Positions 38,326-48,655 are shown, counted from the first letter of the stretch. The stretch is DNA of 64,000 nt from Noviherbaspirillum massiliense JC206 (GCF_000312045.1 NZ_HE978634.1:89466-153465), one strand, 5' to 3'. Numbers and translations: made by a program. Notes: generated by a model not told the origin, from the sequence alone.

Positions 38326-39132
38326 TCAAGCCATTCTTTTCGGCCGGAATACGGCTACGTCCTGATAAAACGCTTCGTCCTGAGCATTCCACCATCCCGG
38401 TACGCCGAGCACCGGCAAGGGTGTGAAATCGGACGTCGACAAGCCGCCCGACAACTGCCGGGTGACCTCGGAATCCAGCCAGCAACGCTTTTCCTCCACG
38501 GACATGGCAAAGAATGCATGGTCCGCCTTGACCTGCCATGCATGGGCCGTGATGGATTTGTAGGGCGTGACCAGTTTTTCCATCAGCGCATGGCCGAACA
38601 GCCATACCTCGCACGTGTTGTCGAAGGCAGGGCGCCGCTCCACGAATGCCTCATGCCAGCGGTGCGCACGCAAAGCGTCGAGCAGTTCCGCATCCCGGCA
38701 AACCAGCAGGGCGGCGTTCTCGTCGAAAATGGTGGCCGCGTCGCGCAGACGGCCGCGATGCGCAGTGGCGTCGGCATTCGCGCCGCTTGATGCCGCCTTG
38801 GCGAGCTGCGCAGCCTGCAGCGCATTGAGTTGTCGCTTGATGTTCGGGAAGGTCAGCCACACCAGCGCATTGAAGAAATCATGCAGGTTTTCCCGGGTCG
38901 GCACGCCTCCGGTAGCGCTGATAAAGGCTTCGTAAGCAGTTCCGGCAGGCAGGTCGGATTGCGGCACGAAGCGGAGTGGCAGATCGCGGTGATTGCGCAA
39001 GCCGGAGGCAGCAGCCGCTGCATTGATCTCCTGGCGCCAGTCACTCGCCTGCAAGATGCCAGAAGCCGCGGGCAGCAAGTGCCGTAGCCATGGGCGCTGC
39101 CAATCGACGCTGTCGAAGAAGCGAGTACTCAT
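38326..39132 (-). CDS. DUF3025 family protein
   Basis: This 268-residue cytoplasmic protein has the DUF3025 pattern: AYEAFISATGGVPTRENLHDFFNALVWLTFPNIKRQLNALQA, TIFDENAALLVC, FGHALMEKLVTPYKSITAHAW and PLPVLGVPGWWNAQ. The name is from recall of these motifs. It lies upstream of nothing obvious; pyrC is upstream on the same strand with a 59-base gap, so the two may be cotranscribed. Function unknown. Confidence 0.8.
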   Translation of the reverse strand: MSTRFFDSVDWQRPWLRHLLPAASGILQASDWRQEINAAAAASGLRNHRDLPLRFVPQSDLPAGTAYEAFISATGGVPTRENLHDFFNALVWLTFPNIKRQLNALQAAQLAKAASSGANADATAHRGRLRDAATIFDENAALLVCRDAELLDALRAHRWHEAFVERRPAFDNTCEVWLFGHALMEKLVTPYKSITAHAWQVKADHAFFAMSVEEKRCWLDSEVTRQLSGGLSTSDFTPLPVLGVPGWWNAQDEAFYQDVAVFRPKRMA

Positions 39133-39191
39133 TACGGCCTTGTGTCAGCCCGCCCGTCCAACTGCGCATTCAGCTGAACAGTACTGGCGTC

Positions 39192-40250
39192 TCAAACCAG
39201 TTTCCACCCGATGGTTTCGCCGGCGTTCAAAGGTGCGATCACGGTTTCGCCAAACGGCAGTTCCTGAGGCAATGCCCAGCTTTCCCGCACCAGGGTCACC
39301 GTACCGGTATTACGCGGCAAATCATAGAAGGCGGGGCCGTTGAAGCTGGCAAAGGCTTCGAGCTTGTCCAGCGCACCTGCCGCATCAAAGGCTTGCGCAT
39401 AGAGTTCCATGGCGTGCAGCGCGGTGTAGCAGCCGGCGCAGCCGCAGGCATGTTCTTTCAATCCTTTCGCGTGCGGAGCGGAATCGGTACCGAGGAAGAA
39501 TTTCGGATTTCCGGAAGTCGCGGCACGCACCAGTGCCTGGCGATGCTCTTCGCGCTTCAGGACGGGCAGGCAGTAGTAATGCGGGCGGATGCCGCCCTTG
39601 AAAATCTCGTTGCGGTTATACAGCAGGTGGTGCGCGGTAATCGTCGCGGCGGTAGCGCTGCCCGCTTCCGCCACATATTGCGCGGCTTCCCTAGTGGTGA
39701 TGTGTTCGAACACCACTTTCAATTCCGGCATGTCGCGACGCAGCGGCTGCATTACACGTTCGATGAATACCGCCTCGCGGTCGAAGATGTCGACGGCCGG
39801 ATCGGTGACCTCGCCATGCACCAAAAATGGCATGCCGAGTTCTTGCATGGTTTCGAGCGTCCTGTAGCACTTTGCCAATGCGGTGACACCGGCATCCGAA
39901 TTGGTGGTGGCTCCGGCCGGATACAGCTTCACCGCATGCACCAGGCCGCTCTCCTTGGCTCGCCGAATTTCCTCTGACGGTGTATTGTCGGTCAGGTACA
40001 GCACCATCAGTGGCTCGAACTGCACCCCGGACGGCAAGGCGGCGAGGATGCGCTCGCGATAGGCAAGCGCCTGCGCGGTCGTCGTCACGGGCGGCTTGAG
40101 GTTCGGCATCACGATGGCGCGGGCGAACTGCCGCGCACTGTGGGGCAAGACGCTGGCCATTGCCGCGCCGTCGCGCAAATGCAGGTGCCAGTCGTCGGGA
40201 CGGGTGATGGTGAGGCTTTGCTGGGGATGGGAAGCAGAAGGGTTTTGCAT
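39192..40250 (-). CDS. pyrC: Dihydroorotase (class II, PyrC)
   Basis: PyrC closes carbamoyl aspartate to dihydroorotate in pyrimidine synthesis. The 352-residue zinc enzyme has [10 protein letters not shown] with the first metal histidines, [26 protein letters not shown] and [12 protein letters not shown] with the catalytic Asp. It starts [22 protein letters not shown]; the frame upstream to 40328 is without support. Confidence 0.96.
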   Translation of the reverse strand: MQNPSASHPQQSLTITRPDDWHLHLRDGAAMASVLPHSARQFARAIVMPNLKPPVTTTAQALAYRERILAALPSGVQFEPLMVLYLTDNTPSEEIRRAKESGLVHAVKLYPAGATTNSDAGVTALAKCYRTLETMQELGMPFLVHGEVTDPAVDIFDREAVFIERVMQPLRRDMPELKVVFEHITTREAAQYVAEAGSATAATITAHHLLYNRNEIFKGGIRPHYYCLPVLKREEHRQALVRAATSGNPKFFLGTDSAPHAKGLKEHACGCAGCYTALHAMELYAQAFDAAGALDKLEAFASFNGPAFYDLPRNTGTVTLVRESWALPQELPFGETVIAPLNAGETIGWKLV

Positions 40251-40332
40251 AGCGGTTTTTCCTGAAACTGCCGCTATTTTACCCGCTTGCCCCGCCCTCC
40301 CGGGACAGGCGCTAATATTTCCGCGCACAAAA

Positions 40333-40362
40333 AAGCCGCCTCCGCACAGGCGGAAACGGCTC
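40333..40362 (-). terminator. Terminator of the glt operon
   Basis: On the minus strand AGCCG and CCGCC pair with GGCGG and CGGCT around internal unpaired bases, followed by six T. It lies 20 bases after the gltL stop. Confidence 0.7.
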
Positions 40363-40382
40363 TTGCTCCGGCAAACCGGCGA

Positions 40383-41108
40383 TCAGTGAATGATCTTGGC
40401 CAGGAAATCGCGAGCGCGATCCGATACCGAGCCGCCAAAGAATTCCTCTTTCGAGCGGTCGTCGACGATATATCCCTTGTCCATGAAAATGACGCGGTCC
40501 GCCACTTTCTTGGCGAAGCCCATTTCATGAGTGACCACCATCATCGTCATGCCTTCCTGCGCGAGGCCAACCATCACGTCCAGCACCTCGTTGATCATTT
40601 CCGGATCGAGCGCCGAGGTCGGCTCGTCAAACAGCATGGCGATCGGGTCCATCGACAATGCGCGCGCGATCGCCACCCGCTGCTGCTGGCCACCCGACAG
40701 CTGGCCGGGGTACTTGTCCTTCTGCGACAGCAGGCCGACCCGATCGAGGTACTTGAGGCCTTTTTCGGTGGCTTCCTCTTCGCTGCGTCCGAGCACCTTG
40801 GTCTGGCCGATGGTCAGGTTCTGACGAATCGACAGGTGCGGGAACAGCTCGAAATTCTGGAACACCATGCCGATGCGTGCCCGCAGCTTCGACAGATTGG
40901 TTTTCGGATCGCCCACCGAGGTATTGTCGACCAGGATCTCGCCCTGCTGGAAAGGCTCCAGGCCATTCACGGTCTTGATCAGAGTCGACTTGCCGGAGCC
41001 GGACGGACCGCAGACGACGACCACGTCGCCCTTGGCAACACTGGTAGTACAGTCGGTCAAGACCTGGAAGTCACCATACCACTTGCTCACGTTTTTCAAT
41101 TCAATCAT
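40383..41108 (-). CDS. gltL: Glutamate/aspartate ABC transporter ATP-binding protein
   Basis: This is the ATPase of a polar amino acid importer. The 241-residue protein has Walker [11 protein letters not shown] near residue 34, Q-loop [12 protein letters not shown], signature [16 protein letters not shown], Walker [14 protein letters not shown] and H-loop VVTHEMGF. Sequence is close to E. coli GltL. Start [14 protein letters not shown]; it follows gltK by ten bases. Confidence 0.95.
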   Translation of the reverse strand: MIELKNVSKWYGDFQVLTDCTTSVAKGDVVVVCGPSGSGKSTLIKTVNGLEPFQQGEILVDNTSVGDPKTNLSKLRARIGMVFQNFELFPHLSIRQNLTIGQTKVLGRSEEEATEKGLKYLDRVGLLSQKDKYPGQLSGGQQQRVAIARALSMDPIAMLFDEPTSALDPEMINEVLDVMVGLAQEGMTMMVVTHEMGFAKKVADRVIFMDKGYIVDDRSKEEFFGGSVSDRARDFLAKIIH

Positions 41109-41118
41109 GGCGATATCC

Positions 41119-41808
41119 TTAGCGAATGATGGCAATGCGCTTCTGCAAGCGCTTCACCAGGAATGAGAGTGTGTAGCTCAGCGCGAAATAAACGATCGCA
41201 ACGAACAGGTACAGCTCGACGATGCGGCTGTCGCGCTGCGCGATCTTGACTGCGGCGCCGACGAAGTCCGTCACGTTCAGCAGCGACACCAGGGACACGT
41301 CCTGGAACAGGACGATGGTCTGGGTCAGCAGGATGGGCAGCATGTTGCGGAAGGCCTGCGGCAGGATCACCAGTCGCATCGATTGCCAGTAGGTGAAGCC
41401 GAGCGCGTAGCCGGCGTTCACCTGGCCGCGGGTGATGCTCTGGATACCGGCGCGCATGATCTCGCAGAAGTACGCCGCCTCGAACATGATGAAGGTGATG
41501 TAGGCCGAACGGTCGGCACCGATCTGGATCGGATATTCCGACTTCGTGATCGACTGGATGATCACCGGCACCAGGAAATAGAACCAGAAGATCACCAGCA
41601 GCAGCGGGACGGAACGCATCAGGTTCACATAGCCGGCAGCAAAAAGCGCCAGCGGCTTGAACGACGACAGACGCGCCATTGCAAGCAAGGTGCCGAAAAA
41701 GGTGCCGCCGATCGCGGCGATCACCGTCAGCTGCACCGTGTACTGCAAGCCCGTCAGCAGGTACGGCCAGGTGCGGCTGATGACGTTGAAATCAAGATCA
41801 AACATCAT
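41119..41808 (-). CDS. gltK: Glutamate/aspartate ABC transporter permease GltK
   Basis: The 229-residue permease of the HisMQ type has five hydrophobic segments and the EAA loop AAYFCEIMRAGIQSITRGQVNAGYALGF. Two ATG codons stand at the start; the first overlaps the gltJ stop by four bases (ATGA). It is translationally coupled to gltJ. Confidence 0.94.
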   Translation of the reverse strand: MMFDLDFNVISRTWPYLLTGLQYTVQLTVIAAIGGTFFGTLLAMARLSSFKPLALFAAGYVNLMRSVPLLLVIFWFYFLVPVIIQSITKSEYPIQIGADRSAYITFIMFEAAYFCEIMRAGIQSITRGQVNAGYALGFTYWQSMRLVILPQAFRNMLPILLTQTIVLFQDVSLVSLLNVTDFVGAAVKIAQRDSRIVELYLFVAIVYFALSYTLSFLVKRLQKRIAIIR

Positions 41809-42530
41809 TTGCCCCCTACGATATAGCCGGGGACGGCAACCCGGCGCTCGATGAAGGCCATGATGCGGTTGGCCAGCATTGCAATCACCACATAGATGAC
41901 GGTGGCCGCGCCGAATGCTTCAAAGTAGCGGAAGGTCATTTCACCCATTTCGCGAGTGCGGAAGAACAGTTCGACCAGGCCGATCGAGTAGGCGACTGCG
42001 GTGTTCTTGATAAGGTTCATCACCTCCGAGGTAAGCGGCGGAATGATGATCCGGTAGGCCATCGGCAGCAGCACGTAACGGTAAGTCTGGATCTGGGTCA
42101 GCCCGAGTGCATAGCCGGCATTGCGCTGGCCGCGTGGCAGGGCCTGAATGCCGGAGCGTACCTGTTCGGCAATCCGCGCGGAAGTGAAAAAGCCGAGGCA
42201 GACGACGGCCGTAAAGAACTGATGCCGGGTCGGGTCCAGAGTCGTCACCCAGGCCTTGACCGCCGGAATCAGCCCCGGCACAACGAAATACCAGACGAAG
42301 AACTGGACGAGCAACGGGATGTTGCGAAACAGTTCGACATAGGCATTGCCAAATCGGACCATCACGGGCCGGTCGGTGGTGCGGATCACGCCGATGATCG
42401 ATCCCAGCACGAATGCCATGATCCAGGCGAAGAACGCGGTTGCCAGCGTCCAGCCCAAACCCGACAAGAGCATGTCGCCCCAGGTTTCATCGAAATCGGG
42501 CACCTGCTCGAAAAATATCCCCAGATTCAT
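41805..42530 (-). CDS. gltJ: Glutamate/aspartate ABC transporter permease GltJ
   Basis: The 241-residue permease has MNLGIFFEQVPDFDETWGDMLLSGLGWTL at the start, hydrophobic segments near residues 28, 90 and 200, and the EAA-type loop ARIAEQVRSGIQALPRGQRNAGYALG. AAGGA lies three bases before the ATG. A terminator-like hairpin separates it from gltI upstream. Confidence 0.94.
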   Translation of the reverse strand: MNLGIFFEQVPDFDETWGDMLLSGLGWTLATAFFAWIMAFVLGSIIGVIRTTDRPVMVRFGNAYVELFRNIPLLVQFFVWYFVVPGLIPAVKAWVTTLDPTRHQFFTAVVCLGFFTSARIAEQVRSGIQALPRGQRNAGYALGLTQIQTYRYVLLPMAYRIIIPPLTSEVMNLIKNTAVAYSIGLVELFFRTREMGEMTFRYFEAFGAATVIYVVIAMLANRIMAFIERRVAVPGYIVGGK

Positions 42531-42701
42531 TCCTTGACTCCCTCCAGCCTGGTCAGCCGGCCATTCCGACTGCACCACGACTGATCAAACACGGGCCACA
42601 AGCCGGTTTTCGGTGCGGCCTGCCCCGCAGTTGCGCCCCGGCGGTAACCGGAACGCTTGCGCATGCGGACGATATATCATTTGCCTGCGCTGCTCAAGCC
42701 C

Positions 42702-42742
42702 AAAAAAAAGGGCCGGCTCGGCGCGTGCGCCTTCCGGCCCTT
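42702..42742 (-). terminator. Terminator-like hairpin between gltI and gltJ
   Basis: AAGGGCCGG (42742-42734) pairs with CCGGCCCTT (42716-42708) on the minus strand. An inner GGCGC/GCGCC stem extends it, and it is followed by eight T. It sits right after gltI, before the permease and ATPase genes. It likely terminates most transcripts after the binding protein. Confidence 0.85.
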
Positions 42743-42759
42743 CGTCTACTGCGAACCGC

Positions 42760-43653
42760 TTACACGCCCTTGTCGTTGGGGTTCTTGAAGTCTTCGCGAA
42801 GAACCGGCTTGATCGGGAAGTTCAAGTTGATGCCCTTGGGCGGAATCGGGCTCATGAACCACTTGTTGTAGATCTTGTCGATCTCGCCCGACTTCATGAT
42901 GCCGCCGATGGTCTTGTCGACCAGCGCCTTGAACTGCGGATCATCCTTGCGCAGCATCATGCTGTACGGCTCCTGGCGCAGGGAACCCGGCAGGATCTTG
43001 AACTCCGAAGGATTCCTGGAATTTGCGATCTGTCCAGCCAGCAGGATGTCGTCCATCACGAACGCGGTAGCCCGGTCGTCAGCCATCAGCAGGAAGGATT
43101 CGGCATGGTCCTTGCCGTAGATTTCCTTGACCTGGGCGTTCTTGGTCTTTTCGTAAGCCTTGAGCAGCGGAACGGAAGTCGTGCCGGAGGTGGTGGAAAT
43201 CGTCTTGCCGTTCAGGTCTTCCAGGGAATTGATGTTGGAGTTCTTCTTGACGGCGGCCGTGACGTCGATCACGAAGTAGGTCGGTCCGAACGAAACCTGC
43301 TGCTGACGGGTGACGGAGTTCGTGGTGGAACCGCATTCGAGGTCGATGGTACCGTTCTGCAGCAGCGGGATCCGGTTGCTGGAAGTGACCGGTTGCAGGT
43401 TGACCTTGAGGTTGGGGATCTTGAGCTCGGTCTTGACCGCGTCGACGATTCTCATGCAGAGATCCATCGCATAACCGATGGGCTGCTGCTTGTCGTCGAG
43501 GTAAGAGAACGGAATCGAGGATTCGCGGTAACCGACCGTGATTGCGCCAGTGTCCTTGACTTTCTTCAGGGTGCCACTCAGATCCTGAGCCTGCGCCATG
43601 CCCGCAATCGCCCCGGCGCCGATAACAATACCGATCAACTTCGTTAGTTTCAT
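42760..43653 (-). CDS. gltI: Glutamate/aspartate ABC transporter periplasmic binding protein
   Basis: This periplasmic receptor delivers glutamate/aspartate to GltJK. The 297-residue protein has the signal peptide MKLTKLIGIVIGAGAIAGMAQAQ, then the SBP_bac_3 fold (GYRESSIPFSYLDDKQQPIGYAMDLCMRIVDAV, ECGSTTNSVTRQQQVSFGPTYF). It matches GltI closely. The first gene of gltI-J-K-L; its promoter must lie in 43654-43830. Confidence 0.95.
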   Translation of the reverse strand: MKLTKLIGIVIGAGAIAGMAQAQDLSGTLKKVKDTGAITVGYRESSIPFSYLDDKQQPIGYAMDLCMRIVDAVKTELKIPNLKVNLQPVTSSNRIPLLQNGTIDLECGSTTNSVTRQQQVSFGPTYFVIDVTAAVKKNSNINSLEDLNGKTISTTSGTTSVPLLKAYEKTKNAQVKEIYGKDHAESFLLMADDRATAFVMDDILLAGQIANSRNPSEFKILPGSLRQEPYSMMLRKDDPQFKALVDKTIGGIMKSGEIDKIYNKWFMSPIPPKGINLNFPIKPVLREDFKNPNDKGV

Positions 43654-43828
43654 GATGTCTCCTAAAAAGTGAAGCGTTGCTAGTGTATCAAAACCCCCGA
43701 TTTAAGACAGACGGAAATTGACAGGGCTTCTTGATTCCCCCTTCCCTGTCAGAGGCAGTTTCCGCTTGCCGCCAGCCCGCGGATTTTCCGGGCTCGATAC
43801 GCAATGCTCATAAGCAAGATCCGAGCCA

Positions 43829-45115
43829 TCACGGATAGAGGCCGCGCATTTCCCTGGCTCGCAGCACGCGGGTGCACGCGACAATGAATGCCGCTGTCCG
43901 CAACGATACCTGTTTTTCTTCCGCCAGTTGCCAGATTGCGGCAAAGGCTTCGCGCATGATGCGGGTCAGTCGCAGATTGATTTCTTCCTCGGTCCAGAAG
44001 AAGCTGGAGAAATCCTGCACCCATTCGAAGTAGCTGACGGTCACGCCGCCTGCATTGGCAATGACATCGGGTACGATCAGTACGCCCTTATCATGCAGGA
44101 TGTCGTCGGCTGCCGGCGTGGTCGGGCCATTGGCCCCTTCGAGGATGATGCTGGCGCGAATCCGGTTTGCATTGTCCGCCGTGATCTGCTGTTCAAGGGC
44201 TGCCGGCACCATGATGTCGCAATCGACTTCCCAGAACTGGCTGCGCTCCTTCAGCGCATCTGCCCCGCTGAATCCCTCGATGCTGCCATGCGCGGACGAA
44301 TGGGCCTGCAGTGCCGGGATGTCGATGCCGCCCTCGCGCACCAATGTGGCCACATGGTCCTGCACCGCGACGATGCGTGCACCGGCTTCTGCGAACAATC
44401 GGGCAGCAATGCCGCCGACGTTACCGAATCCCTGGACCGCGACACGTGCCCCCCGAATGTCGAGTCCGCGCTTGGCGGCGGCTTCGCAACCCACCACGAA
44501 CACGCCGCGCCCGGTGGCTTCATGCCGCCCAAGGCTGCCACCCAGCGAAATCGGCTTGCCGGTGACGACGCCGGAGGCGGTGCTGCCCTGGTTCATGGAA
44601 TAGGTATCCATCATCCAAGCCATGACCTTTTCATTGGTGTTGACATCCGGCGCCGGGATGTCCTTGGTCGGCCCGATGATGATGTTGATCTCGCTGGTAT
44701 AGCGGCGCGTCATGCGCATCAGCTCGCCTTCCGACAGCAGCTTCGGATTGACCCGGATGCCGCCCTTGGCGCCGCCATAGGGCACATTCACCGCCGCATT
44801 CTTGATCGTCATCCAGGCCGCCAGTGCCATCACTTCGGAAAGTGTCACGTCCTGATGGAAGCGCACCCCGCCCTTGCCGGGGCCGCGCGAGGTATTGTGC
44901 TGTACCCGGTAGCCTTCGAAGTGGGCAATGGTGCCGTCGTCGCGTTCGATCGGTACGTCGACGACCAGAATGCGCTTGGGTCGCTTCAGGGTTTCCACCC
45001 AGCGAGCCAGAGAGCCGAGGTGCGGTGTGACGCGGTCGATCTGTTCCAGATAGACGCCCCAGGGACCGATCTCATGGGGAGTCAGATAAGAGGGAATTTC
45101 ATGCTGGGTAGACAT
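43829..45115 (-). CDS. gdhA: Glu/Leu/Phe/Val dehydrogenase, probably glutamate dehydrogenase
   Basis: It interconverts glutamate and 2-oxoglutarate with ammonia. The 428-residue protein has [32 protein letters not shown], the catalytic Lys in [27 protein letters not shown] and the NAD fold [18 protein letters not shown], a layout of the hexameric catabolic NAD type. It lies next to the glutamate importer and a LysR gene, which supports a glutamate-use role. Start [11 protein letters not shown]; the ribosome site is GGAGCG. Confidence 0.92.
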   Translation of the reverse strand: MSTQHEIPSYLTPHEIGPWGVYLEQIDRVTPHLGSLARWVETLKRPKRILVVDVPIERDDGTIAHFEGYRVQHNTSRGPGKGGVRFHQDVTLSEVMALAAWMTIKNAAVNVPYGGAKGGIRVNPKLLSEGELMRMTRRYTSEINIIIGPTKDIPAPDVNTNEKVMAWMMDTYSMNQGSTASGVVTGKPISLGGSLGRHEATGRGVFVVGCEAAAKRGLDIRGARVAVQGFGNVGGIAARLFAEAGARIVAVQDHVATLVREGGIDIPALQAHSSAHGSIEGFSGADALKERSQFWEVDCDIMVPAALEQQITADNANRIRASIILEGANGPTTPAADDILHDKGVLIVPDVIANAGGVTVSYFEWVQDFSSFFWTEEEINLRLTRIMREAFAAIWQLAEEKQVSLRTAAFIVACTRVLRAREMRGLYP

Positions 45116-45259
45116 ATTCTGGTCGCTCCTTCGTATTGTCGGCTGCACTGATACCAATGTAGTAACAAATACGATGCTAGGCCAGCATGTCTGCGCAAAT
45201 CCAATGCTTTGTGCGCATGCAACTATGCATTCGCTGCATGGCTTTCCTGCGGGAAGAAT

Positions 45260-46237
45260 TCAAGCAGACGTTTGTTTCTTCTCTGGCGCCATTGCTGCGC
45301 CGGCATGGGAACGCCCTGCTTCTTGTGCCGAGAGGTAATCCCAGAGCCGGGTGACAACAGGCTTGCCTGCGCGCTGCGCAGTTGGCCGCTCGCGATAGAG
45401 GCGGATTTCCATGCGCACCTCCCATTCCGCCTGGCCACCGTCAGCCCGCGCCAGCAACTTCTGGCCCAGTTCGCGCGTGACTGCCGATTCCGGCAGGAAG
45501 GCAATGCCATGTCCTTCCAGCGCCATCATCTTCAAGCCTTCCGCCATGTCGGTCTCATAGCGCTTGTCCAGATACAGCGGCTTCTTTGTATCGGCCAGGA
45601 TCAGCTCCACCATGCGCCCGAGGTAGGCATTGCTGGTATAGGACAGGAAAGGCAGCGGCTCGCGGGCACTGCCCGGCAACATCAGGTCGGGCACGCCGGC
45701 CGCGTTGCAGCGCACATAGGGACGCAGGGCTTCGGTCCCGAGCGTGAGCATGTCGTACCGACCGGCGTCGAGCTGCACCGGTTGGCGCGGATGGTGATAG
45801 CACAGCAGCAGGTCGCAACCGCCTTCCACCATCGTCATGACCGCGTCATGCACGTTCAGTGCCATCAGGCGGGTGTGCAGCGCACCGAAACCGGCTTCCA
45901 GCCGGCTCAGCCATTTCGGCATGTAGGTCAATGACAGCGTGTGCGGCACCGCGAAATCGATGGTACCGCTGCCGGCGGGACGCTTCCCGCGCAGCAGCGC
46001 GCGGGCATTGTTGATCTGGCCGAGCATCTCGAGCGCCTGCTCGTAAAACACTTCGCCAGCCGGCGTCAGGCGCGTGGGATACGACGTGCGATCAATCAGG
46101 TCGGCGCCGAGCCAGGCTTCCAGCGCCTGAATGCGCCGGGAAAATGCGGGCTGAGTCACATGGCGCAGTTCGGCCGAGCGGCTGAAACTGCGGGTTTCCG
46201 CCAGCGAGATGAAGTCTTCCAGCCACTTGGTTTCCAT
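45260..46237 (-). CDS. LysR family regulator, HypT/YjiE-like
   Basis: This 325-residue regulator has the LysR HTH (FISLAETRSFSRSAELRHVTQPAFSRRIQALE) and a substrate domain. ETKWLEDFISLAE, FLSYTSNAYLGRMVE and the shape of the rest resemble E. coli HypT (YjiE), a hypochlorite-responsive LysR protein. The resemblance is from memory, and the sensed signal is unknown. It lies 144 bases upstream of gdhA on the same strand. The C-terminus has a tail (GAAMAPEKKQTSA) outside the fold. Confidence 0.85.
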   Translation of the reverse strand: METKWLEDFISLAETRSFSRSAELRHVTQPAFSRRIQALEAWLGADLIDRTSYPTRLTPAGEVFYEQALEMLGQINNARALLRGKRPAGSGTIDFAVPHTLSLTYMPKWLSRLEAGFGALHTRLMALNVHDAVMTMVEGGCDLLLCYHHPRQPVQLDAGRYDMLTLGTEALRPYVRCNAAGVPDLMLPGSAREPLPFLSYTSNAYLGRMVELILADTKKPLYLDKRYETDMAEGLKMMALEGHGIAFLPESAVTRELGQKLLARADGGQAEWEVRMEIRLYRERPTAQRAGKPVVTRLWDYLSAQEAGRSHAGAAMAPEKKQTSA

Positions 46238-46243
46238 GGCCGC

Positions 46244-48094
46244 CTACCCCACCATGCTCTCTTCGCCCTGCCCGCCAGATGCGGAAACCTCGTCCGGTCG
46301 CGCCTGCTGGCGTGCCCACATTTGCGCATACATGCCGTTCTCGGCCAGCAGCTGGACATGGGTGCCGCGCTCGACGATGCGGCCATGGTCGAGCACCAGG
46401 ATCTGCGCCGCATCGGCAATCGTCGACAGGCGGTGTGCAATCACGAGCGTGGTCCGGTTCTTCGCGATCTCCTTCAGTTGCGCCTGGATGGCCTGCTCCG
46501 ATTTCGAGTCGAGCGCCGAGGTAGCTTCGTCGAAGATCAGGATCGCCGGATTCTTCAGCAGGGTGCGCGCAATCGCTACCCGCTGCTTTTCCCCGCCGGA
46601 CAGTTTCAGCCCGCGCTCGCCGACTTTCGTCGCATACCCGTCGGGCAGGCTCTCGATGAAGTCATGGATATACGCGGCCTTGGCGGCCGCGATGATCTCT
46701 TCCTTCCCTGCGCCGGGCCGGCCATAGGCAATGTTGTATTCGATCGTGTCGTTGAACAGCACCGTATCCTGCGGCACGATGCCGATCGCCTTGCGCAATG
46801 AAGTTTGGGTGACATTGCGCAAGTCCTGGCCATCGATGGTGATGCTGCCGGCATCGATGTCGTAGAAGCGGAACAGCAATCGCGACAGGGTCGACTTGCC
46901 CGAACCGCTGTGGCCGACTACCGCCGTCGTGGTGCCGGCAGGAATGGTGAAATCGACGCCGAACAGGATCTGGCGGTTCGACTCGTAGCTGAAATCCACT
47001 TTCGAAAACTTCACTTCAGCGCCAGCGACCGTCAGAGGCTTCGCATGCGGCGCGTCGGCGATTTCGCGATGCTGCTCCAGCAAGGCGAACAGGCGCTCCA
47101 TGTCGGCCATGCTCTGCTTGATTTCACGGTAAATCACGCCGAGGAAATTCAGCGGAATGTACAACTGGATCATGAAGGCATTGACCAGCACCAGATCGCC
47201 CAGCGTCATCCTGCCGCTCATCACGCCCAGGGTGGCGCGCCACAGGATCAGGGTGACCGCGGTAGCGATGATGGCTGCCTGGCCGGCATTCAGGAACGAC
47301 AGCGAAGTCTGGGATTTCACCGCGGCGGTCTCCCACTTTTGCAGGCTGCGGTCGTAATTCTGCGCTTCGTAATCTTCGTTGCCGAAGTACTTCACCGTTT
47401 CGTAATTGATGAGCGAATCGATCGCCTTGGTATTCGCGGTGGAATCCAGGTCGTTCATGGTGCGGCGAAAATGCGTGCGCCACTCGGTCACGACGATGGT
47501 GTACAGGATATAGACGACCAGCGCCGTAAGGGCAATCACCGCAAACCATACATCGTAGTGCAGCATCAGATAGCCGATCACGAGCGTAATTTCGACCAGG
47601 GTCGGCAGGATGCTGTAGAGCGTGTACGACACCAGCGAGGAAATGCCGCGCGTGCCACGTTCGATATCGCGCGTCATGCCGCCGGTCTGCCGGTTCAGGT
47701 GAAAGCGCAGCGACAAGGCATGCAGGTGGCGGAATACTTTCAACGCAATCGTGCGTACCGCACTTTGCGTGACTTTGGCGAACACGAATTCGCGCAATTC
47801 GGTGAATACCGTAGTCGACAGGCGCAACAAGCCATAGGCAATCAGCAAACCTGCGGGCAAGACGATCAAGGCGAGCGGATTGTTCGGACCGACCGTCATG
47901 TGATCGATCAGCTTTTTCAGTACGAGCGGTACGCCGACATTCGCGACCTTGGCACCGACCAGGAACACCAGCGCCAGCAGCACGCGCCATTTGTACGCCC
48001 AAAGATAAGGGAACAAGGTCTTGATCGTTGCCCAGTCGTTGCGGGTACCCTGGTTGGCGGCAGGTTCAGGAGAAGAGATGGAATGACGACGCAT
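46244..48094 (-). CDS. ABC exporter ATPase-permease, Atm1 (HMT1)-type
   Basis: A 616-residue half-transporter: six-helix exporter domain (residues about 40-320) fused to an ATPase. Walker A is [17 protein letters not shown], signature LKLSGGEKQRVAIARTLL, Walker B AILIFDEATSALDSKS. The permease sequence (DIERGTRGISSLVSYTLYSILPTLVEI, SLINYETVKYFGNEDYE) is the Atm1/heavy-metal-tolerance type that exports glutathione conjugates. It starts at MRRHSISSP; a TTG 12 bases earlier is also open. LysR follows after six bases. Confidence 0.93.
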   Translation of the reverse strand: MRRHSISSPEPAANQGTRNDWATIKTLFPYLWAYKWRVLLALVFLVGAKVANVGVPLVLKKLIDHMTVGPNNPLALIVLPAGLLIAYGLLRLSTTVFTELREFVFAKVTQSAVRTIALKVFRHLHALSLRFHLNRQTGGMTRDIERGTRGISSLVSYTLYSILPTLVEITLVIGYLMLHYDVWFAVIALTALVVYILYTIVVTEWRTHFRRTMNDLDSTANTKAIDSLINYETVKYFGNEDYEAQNYDRSLQKWETAAVKSQTSLSFLNAGQAAIIATAVTLILWRATLGVMSGRMTLGDLVLVNAFMIQLYIPLNFLGVIYREIKQSMADMERLFALLEQHREIADAPHAKPLTVAGAEVKFSKVDFSYESNRQILFGVDFTIPAGTTTAVVGHSGSGKSTLSRLLFRFYDIDAGSITIDGQDLRNVTQTSLRKAIGIVPQDTVLFNDTIEYNIAYGRPGAGKEEIIAAAKAAYIHDFIESLPDGYATKVGERGLKLSGGEKQRVAIARTLLKNPAILIFDEATSALDSKSEQAIQAQLKEIAKNRTTLVIAHRLSTIADAAQILVLDHGRIVERGTHVQLLAENGMYAQMWARQQARPDEVSASGGQGEESMVG

Positions 48095-48220
48095 GACGTG
48101 GGGCAAGAATGAATCAGAATGGTTTATGCTTCGGGGTTTGATTGTAGCCCAGCCCCTGATTGCTCATCGGGCAGGCTTCAGAACTGCCGCCAATGCGGCA
48201 CAGCAACTGAGGAATACGAA

Positions 48221-48655
48221 ATGACGAACATCTATCATCCGGGCCTGCCCGAAGGAAAATTTCCAGAATTGCGCGTGATGCCCATGCCTTCCGATGCCAA
48301 TGTCTATGGAGATGTGTTCGGCGGCTGGATCATGGCGCAGGTCGACATCGCCGGCTCCCTGCCTGCGGTGCGCCGGGCCAATGGCCGGGTCGCAACCATT
48401 GCCGTGAATTCATTCCTGTTCAAGCATCCGGTCTTCGTCGGCGACCTACTGTCCTTTTACGCGGACATCGTGCGAGTGGGCAGGACCTCCATCACGGTCA
48501 ACGTGGAAGTGTATGCCGAGCGCAATCGCCTGCAGGCCGAAACCGTCAAGGTCACGGAAGCAACGCTCACTTACGTCGCTACCGGAACGGACCGCAAGCC
48601 GCGCATCATTCCGCCCCTGCCTTCCTCATCCGACGCAACCTCTACCGAAGGCTGA
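48221..48655 (+). CDS. Acyl-CoA thioesterase, hotdog fold (YciA-like)
   Basis: The 144-residue hotdog protein hydrolyses acyl-CoA. NVYGDVFGGWIMAQVDIAGSLPAVRRANGRVATIAVNSFLFKHPVFVGDLLSFYADI carries the YciA-type active-site Asp and the fold. The ATG follows TGAGGA by eight bases. It is divergent from the ABC exporter. Confidence 0.92.
   Translation: MTNIYHPGLPEGKFPELRVMPMPSDANVYGDVFGGWIMAQVDIAGSLPAVRRANGRVATIAVNSFLFKHPVFVGDLLSFYADIVRVGRTSITVNVEVYAERNRLQAETVKVTEATLTYVATGTDRKPRIIPPLPSSSDATSTEG

Noticed and set aside
46805..48112. 435-codon open frame opposite the Atm1-type ABC gene
   Set aside because: Antisense shadow; no domain.
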